From: Anticarsia gemmatalis
Taxonomy: Eukaryota > Arthropoda > Insecta > Lepidoptera > Erebidae
DNA length: 64,000 bases
Assembly: GCF_050436995.1 (NCBI RefSeq)
Contig: NC_134751.1
Location: 7,254,001 to 7,318,000, forward strand
Direction: 5' to 3'
Below, in pieces: positions 48,608 through 59,382 of this stretch (positions within the stretch are counted from its first letter, which is position 1; the number at the start of each line of letters is the position of its first letter). A program made the translations under genes and the position numbers. The notes below the pieces were generated by a model. It was not told the origin of the DNA and ran no database searches. It worked only from the letters and a program-made list of their open reading frames with translations.

Positions 48608-49967
48608 AAAAAAAAATAACATTAACATACGTAACCAATCAAAAGTAAATAAAGAGTAAGAAATCACGTTCAATAAAACTTCATACCTTGTATGATAACA
48701 ACATTTATGTTTAGTACATGTACATACATACAATCCATAACAATGAGATCGATTTTATCAATTATTTTTAGCGTCTGGACCTGAATCGTTGTATCACGAC
48801 GAACAGTACAATCTGTACAAACTGTACAATCGATGAATTCGTTCGCTTGAACCTATCTGGTACATCGAACTGAATAAATTACCGATAATGCTCTACTCCC
48901 TAAGTTAAATTCAAAATAACGTATTCAAATAAAGACCTAAGGTTGCGGGTACGTAATGAGCATTTTATCCATTGTCTTATTTATTGGTACGGGGCGTGTC
49001 TAAATTGGCTAAGCGCAAGATGTGGTACAGAAGGTACAATAAAGTAGAAGCGAGAGCGCGCGCCCTACCCACGCGACGCTGCTATCTTAACATGTAAACA
49101 AGTGCTCAAATCGTATACATAATGGAAATATCGTGTTCTAACAACGTTATCGCGACTCATCCCGGACACTTTGTAAAGTGGCCACATATCCACGAGTCGT
49201 CCGCCGCCCGCGCCCGGCCACGTCTGCCCTAATGTACTCTCGCGCCGCTTATTATATATTCTCCACATATTCTCCGTGTAATTCTGCACTTAGTCGGCTT
49301 ACAACTTGAATACCTGGCCACCTCGCACTGTGTTATAGTACAAATACCTTAATATCAATTACATTTTGAGATTTCATGACAGATTTCAGGTTCGCAAGAC
49401 TTTTATAAACTAAATATAAAAATAAAGCGTTACACACTACTCTATTTTCTATATTAGGTAGGTTTTGTAGGGTGATGGCTAGTTCGTATGTGGGGTGAAG
49501 GAACGGATCACGCTAGTGTCTATTACTCTCGTGTGAATGAAAGACGTTCATCGATTGCCGAAGATGCACGCCCCAACGTCGAGGGCTTGCAGGCGGCCTA
49601 CGCGCCTCGCCAACACTCAGTGGGGCTTTACCTGTAGCAAAACAACAAGATTAATGATGTGTCTCAACCACTTCTTGATAAACTAAACACTTGTTATATT
49701 TATCTATTCATTCCTAGAATAATGATAGCTTACGTCATTTGAATATTATTACGTGTCTCTTTTCTGTCCAACTAAAATAGTGAACAGTGTACCTCCCAAG
49801 GTATGTCCATGAAGGTTATAACTTATAGAGCTGTGTCGGTTGCGTTTAAGATACTAGTTATTCTCAATCCACGAAAGCCAATTAACTTTTCCGAACAGCA
49901 GAAAAAAAAAGATCAATTTACTTGGCGTAGCACTGACCGAGGCGAGATGTCGGCGCTGCACCGTCGG

Positions 49968-50138
49968 TCATCGCGCGGCATCACACACGTCTGGGTCGGG
50001 CGGGCTACCGTAGCCGCTGGAGGCATCGTCGGCGCCCGCGCACCCTCCCGCGTCCTTATCAACCAGCGCTGCTCCAGCCGCGCCCGCAGCGCCGCACGCA
50101 TTCACACCCCCCACATATCCACCACCACCAGTTGGCGA
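49968..50138 (-). CDS. Bx: Beadex last exon (Gly/Ala-rich tail)
   Basis: A pyrimidine/GT-rich acceptor TTTGTTTGTGTGCAG leads into a phase-0 frame of 56 codons and TGA (49970-49968). It starts SPTGGGGYVGG, continues with Gly/Ala-rich sequence, and ends DDASSGYGSPPDPDVCDAAR. The SPTG start and SGYGSPPD end resemble insect LMO tails as far as I recall. The exon is a local GC-rich island that also yields an irrelevant open frame on the plus strand. Confidence 0.85.
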   Translation of the reverse strand, partial: SPTGGGGYVGGVNACGAAGAAGAALVDKDAGGCAGADDASSGYGSPPDPDVCDAAR

Positions 50139-53100
50139 CTGCACACAAACAAAACATCAATATAGATATGTATATTTCCATAAAACAACCGATGCGCGAT
50201 GTGCTGCTCGTTCTCGATATGAATGTTATATAGGACATTTTAACATGTTCATAAACTCAGAATATTTCAGGAAGCATTAAAAAAATCTCCAATTAAAATC
50301 AGGATTAGTAATACTGACAATGATATTGGTATAATTTGTTCAATAATTCAATGTATGTCCCAACAGTAGACCGTGCACGCAATCAAAAAGTCGATTAGAA
50401 ATGTCGCGCGGCTGAATGGGCTCCTCCACTCGCGCGACTCATAAAATGAAATAGATTCCCCCACATTCGCATTCCGACAAGCGTTCGTACGAGAAAGATT
50501 AATGATCACAAAAGAAACATAATAAAGTGGAGATAGAATCTCCCACTAACAGTGTCCTTGTGGGAGTTATTTACTCCGCCGAGTCGACTTTTTCACGTGC
50601 CCTTTATTCCAAATGAAGACGTTTCAGAAAAAAAATCCTGCTTTAGTTATTCTACTCTATAATATAATGCATTCGATCATGGCAAATAACGGAAAGAAGG
50701 AGTAGTAGGCTCCCTATAGCATAAAATCTCATCATTTTGTAATAAATAGTTGTACCTGAGTTAGCAGTATGTAATAACTGAGGCCGTACTAAATCGATAA
50801 ACGTGCAATAATGTAAATGGCCGGTTAGTCGCCACAATGCGAAGGTTGATAATAGCGTTGGTTTGCGGCTATTAAGTTAACAATAATTTAGTATAAGAGC
50901 GGTAAGCGCGAGACAGGGTTACGGTCCCACAAACCGCAATGACCCACGTCATCTCGACGGGCGCGCGATGTGCAACGTAGCTCACTCGCTACGAGACACG
51001 TAAACCAGCCGCGATGGGAACCGACACCGGCAGGCTATTAGATAATTATAGGCCATACGACACCGCAACTGTCCACTCCTACGCTATTAGGAACAATAAC
51101 TGGTGCTTGAATACCTTGCCGAGTTCCCACAAAGCCACTAAAATAGAGCTGTGACATCAATAAATCGGGTCAATCAATAAGTACCTAGATGTTGTGACTC
51201 GAAGATAAATCTGTTCATAATCAAAACCGTCTAGACATTCTGAAATAGGTGTTCCATAAATATTCACCTGTAGTCCGCTCACTTGGCGGCGGATGTGTGC
51301 CAGTCCACTGGGATTGGCCGCCATGCTGGCGAACACCAGCCTCTCCTCGTAGTCATACTCGCACAGTATCTTGTTATCGCACAAATAGAATCTGTCGCCT
51401 ACGCAGAACCTGCAACAAAGTTGTTGCCTTTGTTTAACACGTCGATTATATTTTATTACTCAATTCTAAATTTCATAACATTAAAGTCCTGTTCAGTGGA
51501 GAATTCGATTATACACGGTGGGGTACTCACCTGTGATTGCACTGTTGACAAGCGAAGCATTCTAAGTGGTAAACGAAACTCTTTGCTCGCATAACCATTT
51601 CGAAGGCGGGAATGACTTTGTTGCACGCCACACAGTTGCCTGTGGCACCGAATAACCTGTTAAAAATAACAAGGCTATAAACATAAAATACTTACGACTT
51701 ATAAATACCAAAAGCACTTTACATTAAAGTCGTTTAAAACGTAAAAATGTGATGTCACTATAAATTGAGAGAAAAGTACGTAATGCGGACTAACCTAAGG
51801 TAGTCTCTTTTGCAGAGCATAAGATCTGCCTTGTAGTATAATTTGGAGCCGACTTCTCCTAGACGGCAGTCGCAGCATCCGCACTTGAGGCAGTCCTCGT
51901 GCCAGAATCTCTCCATAGCTTTGAGGAGGAACCTCTCGGTGATGACCTTCCCGCACTGGGCGCATAGCCGAGCGCCCCCCGTGTTACTCGTCACACTGCT
52001 GAGGCCATATTTGTTGTCTTCCTGTTGACCTGTTAACAATAAAAATGCAATCGAATACACATACACACTTATGCAGTAGCAATACATCTAGAATTCACGG
52101 AAGCAACAATATCCAAGAATCAACATTACACATGAGTTCATAAATAAACAGTAATGAGACGTAAAGAAGGAAAAGAAATGGTCTGATTTAATGATTTTCT
52201 TCGTCGTTAGTATCTGTTTATAATTGTTGGTAATACGTGAGTCGTTATGGCATTAGGCTTGGCCCGATAGTTTTCTACTGTGTAATTGCGTCAATTAATT
52301 CGAGCAAAGGCGCGCCGCGTGACATGCAGTCGTTGCTCGCTGACGTCATTAAGATGCGCATACGCATTTTTCTCACACCATAAAAAAACTGCAACATTGA
52401 AACATGCGGACTCATTATGTGCATTAACAGCACCCAATAAAACTTTATGAAGCATTCTCGCCATAAAAGGCTAAACTACAATTCTTATTTCCTTTTAAAC
52501 AAATAAAGTGTTACGTGGACACATTCAAGCGAATCTGATGCTTTTTAAACCCACGTTGTGTACTGAGATATAAATAAACCTTTGGCCATTTAGCAAACAA
52601 TCAGTTCCAATTTATCGGCATACGGTCCACATAATAATAGTGCGTACGTCAAACCAATCAAGGATCCAATTGAAGGGGTAACTAGGTGGACATAACTCAT
52701 CGCAATCGATCACTTGCGCATCGTCGCCCGCCGCCGCCGATACGTCTCGTTTATTGGAGCCGACGTCGCGACAATAAACTTAATTGGGCTATATTAATGA
52801 CGGCTCTTTAATAATAAAATAATAAAGATGACGGACGACCTCAGGGAGATGGTATTCGCAATTAGTAGTAGAGGCACGCTGCTACCGCGCTGCAGGAGGT
52901 ACAGCTACCGAACAACATTTGAAATTGTATTTGCGAAACTATGAAAAAGAAACATTGAATGTATGTATTCAATGTTTTAATTGCTTTAATTAACTATTAA
53001 ATTGTAAAAAATATCTCAAGCCAATTGGCTTTAGTTCAAAGACAGGCAGTTGTAAAATACTAGTAATTTCCTTTAACTCGTGCGCTCACGCGAAACGTTA

Positions 53101-56100
53101 AGGCTAATCAATTCAACGTGGTTCCCCTTAATATTCTGAGAACGTGTGTTCTGGCAAGTTTTCTTTGCGACACCGTCGTAGAGTAGTTTGACGTTATAGG
53201 CCTAAATCACACTTACTACTTGACTTATAGTACTCCTTTGTTTTTGTAGTACATTTATCATCATGTTAATAATTAGCAAAAAGATGACTTTTAGCAAAAA
53301 ATATGGGAACAGTGTCACCTGCAAACCCATATGTGGTTTTCGTTCACTACAACAAGTTCGGTCCTCCCAGATTTGTTGAGGAAAATTGAGTAAAAGACTA
53401 GTGTACCATAGCCTTTACTCAGTTAAAATCTCGGTATTTTTCCTCGGAATGTGGTAGGTAGTAGCGGGCGTGCGGTCGCACTGGCGTGTTTTGTCCACTT
53501 CAGGTTATGCATGCCGTTAATACCATAATTACGGCCGCACATCGCTCTAATAGCCTGATCGATTTTATCGATTTACTTTGTAAACGATTATGTTGGTGAA
53601 GCAGTTTCTTTTTAATTTATTTATTTACAAGTTTTACTTGATATTGAAAACACGGGTAGGGTTACTTTGTTGACAAAATGTAGGGGAGGAAACTGATTCA
53701 ATCGAGACCTGTTGAGGAGTTTAGTAGCACATACTTTCGTGACTGCAACATCAGCTAAAGGTTGTCATATAACTGCACTTTCATCGCGTTGAATAAGATC
53801 TATGTCTGCAATATTTCAACTCTACAATATTAAATTATAAGTATAACATATTAGTTTGTAAAATGTTCAAACAAATTCTATAAATACTGCTGATGTGATA
53901 AAGTAGGTTTACAACTCTTACAAAACACAAACATAGGAACAAAGACGAGTTTGTGTGGTCGGAGTGTTTGCGCCCTCCACCTGCCTTTCTCTATCAAAAG
54001 ACAATAAAAGGCGCGTTAATAACGTGGACTGTACATAAATATCCGACGGTGGTAAGGCGTTTCGTATTATTTTCGTTTTATTACCTTCGGGGTCGAGAAT
54101 TTGATAGAGACTTGGCTACCGTACTGCCCCGCCAGTATAATTTCGCCGACACAGCCGGTTGGCCGCCGCCAACGTATTAAGGCGCCGAAATGAAAAGAAA
54201 CTCGGAAATGGATGAAAAGTAATTTATTTTAGCGCGAGCGGGCGACAATGGCAGCCTATATGCTTGTTTTGTGACACAGCAAGCAAACTGTTCAGTGTCC
54301 CGCTGAATCTCGGCACGACACACGCTTCAGGAGTAAAGGAGTTCTTCCTCCTACGTTACGACTATATTAATTTTCTAATTTCGCCGCGAAATTACTTCTA
54401 AACACGGTATCTAATTGGAATCCGTAATGGACTTTCGTTCAGAAAATCCTTTCTTACGACGAAACTCATTTCCGTTTGTTTTGGAAACTCGTGTAGAATG
54501 AGAAGCGTATGCTATTAATGTACATGTTTCATGTGAATATGTGTCACAATAAAAAATTATAGTAAAAAAATATAGCTCAACTACGATGAAATACAACCAA
54601 ATTGTATAATTATGTTAAGTATATTAACAATGCTCTATTAAACATACAAATTCCTTGGATTTAATTAAATGCCAAGTTATTGTAATGAGTGAGAATCACG
54701 AGCACACCGCGCTCATTCCGTGTAATTTACAATCGTTCAATGCGTTTCACAATTAACTGCCATCCCTATATGCAATCGTTACGTGCCTATATTGATTATT
54801 TATTATTCTCGGAACAGGATTTCTACAAGGTTTTGTTGTAAATGATCAGAAACATATCTGATCTACACCATTAACTCGTTTCTTCGAATGCCGTAAAGCC
54901 CTATTGAGCAGGTTAATGTGGCTGTGGAGGATATGCGCACATGTTATGAATAGTTTTATGTTTGTGGAATAGCACTTACGACAAAGTAGAGCCAGATTGG
55001 CGCGCTAACCATAAGATTCTTTATTTAAATTTATGAGAGAATGGCCCATTTCAATCCCATTTATATTAATAGCGCTGGAATGGTTACATATTTTCTGTCG
55101 AATGAATATTCAAGGCATCTTTATGACCTAGTAGCAACAACAAGCACTACAATCCATTAACTTGTATAATGTTTTCAGCCGGTTTACAAATGTTAACGTT
55201 AAGTTTAAACTTGCTTATTATTAAGCGGCAACCCTGTTTTATTATTAAGATTCTGAGTATGAAGAAATAATGAAATGTTACAATTAGACATCACTCAAGC
55301 GCTGTGTAGGCGCGACCTCCACTACACTACAACCTGATGCCAAATGGCATCATAACAAAAGCTATGAAAGATATTGTATTTTTGTGCTAGTCACTAAATT
55401 ACTTGTATGTTTAATGCATATAATAAACAACATCCTCTGTATGACTAAACTAAAGCCGACTAAAATTTCACATAGCTAACGCATTATCATAACCCCGACC
55501 GCTTATTCAATTTAATTACGAAAACAAATAATCATACGTATAATCTAGAGTGCTAATGGATTTGTATAATGACTGTGGTTGCAGCTGTTCTAAATGGTCA
55601 CACAATATATTTAGTTTTAGTCGTCGGTCACTCATTAAACAATGGAGTTGATTGCGTACTCGCGATACTATTATGCGGGCCGTAATTAGATTTAACCAAA
55701 TGCGGGTTTTGCATTAATAGTGATTAAAATGTAAAAAATAACAGGCAGGATGTTCGCCCTGAATAACGTACGTTACATTCTCGTGTTACTAAATACTGAC
55801 GATAGCATCTATTGCGTTCAGCGCCGCACAAATAAATATGTTTTCATCAGAACAAACTAAAAACAATGGATATCCATTGCCAATAATACCTGCGAACATT
55901 TCATGAATTTTTGTAATTCAGTTTGCCTCAATGAGTGCAATTTTGCAATTCAGTTACTTGAATGGCACTAATACGAATAAAAGTAGACAGATTTCGAGCC
56001 AGTGGGAGTCGTGATTCAAAGCGAAACCGATAAAATTTAATCTATCCAATCCAGTAATTTGTCAAATAATTTTGTGATAAAAAATACTACTTTAGAATAA

Positions 56101-59100
56101 ATAGTCAGTATACTCGTTTGTTAAATGTTAGAAAGGTTAGAGTTAGAGTAGAGCCTGTTTATAGTATATGTTATGTCGATCTGTAGGTCAGACGACGTTG
56201 GCTTTTAGCTTCACAACAACTGCAAGATTAATGTCTGCAGTTGTGTTACATCACCTTGTCTTTATAATATATCGCACGTTTTGTATCAAAATATTCATTT
56301 TCAAAACGATACTAGAACTCTTTAACCAAGTACTGGTCAGTATTACAAAGCTTACCAGAACTCCCTTAGGGAAGAACTTAATTTAGAAATATTATTGTCG
56401 TGTTTTTCTATGTCCAATTTATGAAAAAACGTAGATACGAATACATTCCTTTTAAAATTGTTAATTAGTTAATCAATTTCCATTAATTATCTCGTAATTA
56501 TACACTGGTTTATAATTGAAAACTTTATTAAACATAACATTTTAAATTAATTGCTTTTTCCTTTACCTATGGAACCCTAACAGCCACACCTAATCCCGAT
56601 TCTCGTTCAAATTAATTAGTTAACATATTGAATTATATTATTATAATAGTAAATGTAAACTGGTTATGGTAATGATAATGAATACATTGTGAATGGTGTT
56701 TGAAGTAAATCTGTGTGTGGAGAGCGCTAAATAACGGGGTGCAAAGGTGAAGGTGCGAATGGTTACTTATTGAAATACCAACTGACCTATGGCAAGTGGT
56801 CACCGAACACACCCTGCAAGGCTACCCCCCACCCTCCTCTATTGCCACCATCGTTAACATTTCCGTTATTAAAAAAGTACGAGACTTTGTCATCAGAGAA
56901 GTTAGTTTTTTTTAATTAAAATTATGAAATTGATATTGCTTTTACGCCGGTGCTCGCTTCCCAGCTCAACCTTGTGAAAGTTTAAATTAATTTTTGAATT
57001 AAGCCTAATGGCAGTGGTAAACGATTTCTAAGGAAAGAGTTTTCAGCAATTAAAATTTCAATTATTTGATGGCAGAAAACCGTATCTTAATTGCTTTTCA
57101 TTACTGAAATAAAAAGAGTTGGCTTAAATTTGCAATTTACGAAGATTAATCAGTTTCTACAGGAAATTATTATCTAAACAAACAGATTTTATAAACGAAA
57201 TTGATGATTATAAGTTTGAGCAATCGAGCTTGTGGAGTATCATTAGGTATTTATTAAACCATCAAGGTACCGACAATAATAACCTAATTATTTTAAGTAA
57301 AAAGTTATACATAGGATAAGAATACAGATATGTTTTCGGCAAAATATCTTTATCATAAATACCTCGTTTTGTAAAGTGAGCAATGAACGATTAAAAATTT
57401 GATTACGACGACAAAATCGCTTGTAATATCAAGTAGTATGTTAGTATTGAGTATACAATATTTGGCATCTTTCTGAGCTCGGTTAAAATGTCAGACTCGT
57501 ACTATGTTTTCTTTTCATTTCCGATACCCTGTAGAAAAGATTTGAATACTTACTACACAGTAATATATTGTGAAAATCTAAGTTTAAAAATATGATCAAC
57601 ATGTAACGTGTAACATAAAAAAATTAGGTAAGTGTACAATTAATTATTGTAAATGTTTATCGGCAAGATAAATTATTCTACAAGGCTCTACATAAATGTT
57701 GCATCAATATTTTGAATATTATTACGTAACAGTTAATTAAAATGTTGCTTACTGTTACGATTTTTTATGTAAATATGGGAATAAAATGATGCAAATATTA
57801 CTTATTTGCTGAAGTAAATCAAAGAGGCCCCGTATAAAATACATATATCAATGCAGATCAGTCATCCACATGACTGTATGATAGATCGTATCTCAAAACG
57901 ACAATCAAACGTATACAAAGTCGAGACAATCTACGTCATAAATTATTTTCTCAGAGAAAGGCTCCGGGCGAAACTTAAGCCTGACATAAGTGGGCAATAA
58001 ACTTCAGCCAATTTGGAGATTCGCATCTGGAGGCTCTTATTAAAGCCCGAAAGTTAGTCCTTTTCATCCATCACTCGTAATACGTGTGTGAGTTATTGTA
58101 TGAAAAATTGAAGAATAAATTGAGTCGCTGCAGCAGCGGCGAGACATAAATCCCAACTGAGCCCTCAATATTGTTTTAAAGGGGAAGTGGCCATAAATTT
58201 TATCAGGGCCGCCCAGAGCCGCCGCGGGCGCCGCGCCGTGCCGCGCCCGCCACGCTGCGCTGCCGCCTCGCACCCGCTACTTCACAACGCCACACTGTCT
58301 TTGCAATTTTCCGCCACTGCTCCTACTGCATTTGATGCTCATGCTCATGTGAATTTGTTTTGTTATTTCAGAAGAAATTGAAATCTTCCTCATGGATAAC
58401 TACGTTATCGTGAAATATGAGGTAATATCCACGGATATGAAATTGGCCAATGCGGCAATCTTCTACTGCACAGCCGGTTGTAAATTCACATGGAACTGTT
58501 GCTACTCTAGCACTGTACAGTTAGCTTCATGGAGATATGTCTACTTACATATATTTTTAGCATTGTTAAAATATACCTTGTATTCAACGTTAAATCATGA
58601 CACGTTTCTGAAAGCTTCTTTGTTAGTGACATGGTTCTCAATCGACGCTCTTTGTTTTGGTTAACACATTTACAATTGGGTTTTATTATCTCAAAAGCCT
58701 TTGCCGTTTTATATTTCGCTCATGAAAACGTAGACTACAATCAGCAATACTGTAGAAAAACATAGTCGTAGTACAAGTTTGTGGGGCACAATAAAAAATC
58801 GCTTATTTTTATCAATACGATCTGGGTGTCGGACATTTCACATAAATGTGATATTGCAATATCGTTCGTCCCCTTTTTAATATCGCGACGGACGCTGCTG
58901 GGCGGTTTATGGCACAACCCTTCCCGAGTTTTATTCGCGACCTGTTTGTCCTAATATTATGAAAAAATTGACGTTGGCAAAACGAAAACGTCTCGGCTGC
59001 TTATATTTTTTGTTCCTTGATTTACTTATTGTGTAGTTGTATTTTTAACCTCTGTCCATATTTGTGTGATCCCGTCGTAACGCTACAATATTGTAGAGTC

Positions 59101-59340
59101 TATAGTTATATAAAAACCTATCTTACGTCAAACCTCCCTTATTAGGAAATCTCACAAGCAAAAGAGTATCGTGCTTAAAAAACTGAAATTACGTACAGTT
59201 TCGATACGCTTTAACTCAGTATCAGTACCGGAATATAAATCGCAACATTATTGTAACATTGATGTAGGCACTTTAAATAAGGCTGTATACTCACTGCTGG
59301 CGTTGTCAGGTTTGTGCATGGCCGGAGGATCTCGAATCAT
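49968..59340 (-). CDS. Bx: Beadex (dLMO): LIM-only transcriptional cofactor
   Basis: Five exons with matching phases join to 720 nt, i.e. 239 aa plus stop. LIM1 spans about residues 38-91 (CAQCGK, FWHEDCLKCGCCDCRLGEVG, CKRDY). LIM2 spans about 102-155 (CVACNKVIPAFEMVMRAK, YHLECFACQQCNHRFCVGD, CEYDY). All eight zinc ligands of each LIM domain are visible. The signature ERLVFASMA follows, then a Gly/Ala-rich tail ending GYGSPPDPDVCDAAR. LMO proteins bind Chip/LDB and compete with LIM-homeodomain factors; in flies this acts in wing and nervous-system patterning. The fly orthologue has alternative first exons, so other 5' exons may lie further right. The LIM part is certain, the last exon likely, and the first exon the least sure. 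Confidence 0.93.
50139..51267 (-). other. Beadex last intron
   Basis: About 1.1 kb between LIM2 and the tail exon, with good GT and AG borders. It contains no recognised repeat. A GC-richer patch lies at about 50940-51020. Confidence 0.7.
51268..51409 (-). CDS. Bx: Beadex exon with second half of LIM2
   Basis: Completes residue 136 and runs to 183 (RFCVGDRFYLCDNKILCEYD, then ERLVFASMAANP and HIRRQVSGLQ). Acceptor GTTGCAG, donor ACAG|GTGAAT in phase 0. Read-through would add 36 unrelated residues before a stop at 51159-51157, so splicing is favoured. Confidence 0.93.
51531..51656 (-). CDS. Bx: Beadex exon with first half of LIM2
   Basis: Residues 94-135 plus two bases of codon 136 (RLFGATGNCVACNKVIPAFE through CQQCNH). 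Acceptor TTAACAG, donor ACAG|GTGAGT. Confidence 0.95.
51795..52029 (-). CDS. Bx: Beadex exon with LIM1
   Basis: Completes residue 16 and runs to 93, plus two bases of codon 94. Acceptor TTAACAG, donor TTAG|GTTAGT. A second AG lies 8 nt inside the exon (GTCAACAG|GAAGAC), so two entry points are possible. Confidence 0.93.
52030..59294 (-). other. Beadex large 5' intron
   Basis: About 7.3 kb under the first-exon model. No transposon was recognised. CpG-rich or mixed patches lie at 52720-52790, 54040-54190 and 58200-58280 (the strongest, GCCGCCGCGGGCGCCGCGCC). They resemble the islands of the desert and may be intronic enhancers; this is inference. Confidence 0.45.
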
Positions 59341-59382
59341 GGCGGACTCGTCACTCGCGCATCACACAACAACACTTATGTC
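59295..59382 (-). CDS. Bx: Beadex proposed first coding exon
   Basis: An acceptor-like TTTTTTGTTGCAG precedes 59382 and a strong donor A|GTGAGTAT ends it at 59295. An in-frame TGA (59364-59362) is followed by CCGCCATGA, so translation would start at 59340 and give MIRDPPAMHKPDNAS plus one base. The phase fits the LIM1 exon exactly. A three-codon upstream ORF lies in the leader (ATG at 59362-59360). The leading 42 nt are untranslated, which implies another exon upstream. No transcript evidence is available. Confidence 0.6.

Larger units (their letters stand above)
47598..49967 (-). other. Bx: Presumed Beadex 3' UTR
   Basis: This is AT-rich sequence after the Beadex stop. The minus strand has an AATAAA at 47603-47598 followed by a GT-containing stretch, taken here as a possible distal poly(A) signal; an earlier AATAAA is at 48136-48131. 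It carries two miR-9a seed matches, a Brd-box, Pumilio-type sites TGTAAATA (47942-47935) and TGTAGATA (48181-48174), and AU-rich pentamers. The true 3' end is not determinable from sequence. Confidence 0.5.

Noticed and set aside
49803..50165. 120-codon plus-strand frame
   Set aside because: It is antisense to the Beadex tail exon, whose minus-strand frame has the right phase, acceptor, stop and a plausible LMO tail motif.
51157..51267. Read-through end of Beadex after the LIM2 exon
   Set aside because: A good donor ends the exon and the added residues look like intron translation. A phase-matched tail exon exists further on.
58392..58664. 90-codon plus-strand frame after a TTTCAG acceptor-like site
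   Set aside because: No recognised domain, no matching donor, and it lies within the Beadex intron on the other strand. Chance is the simpler reading.
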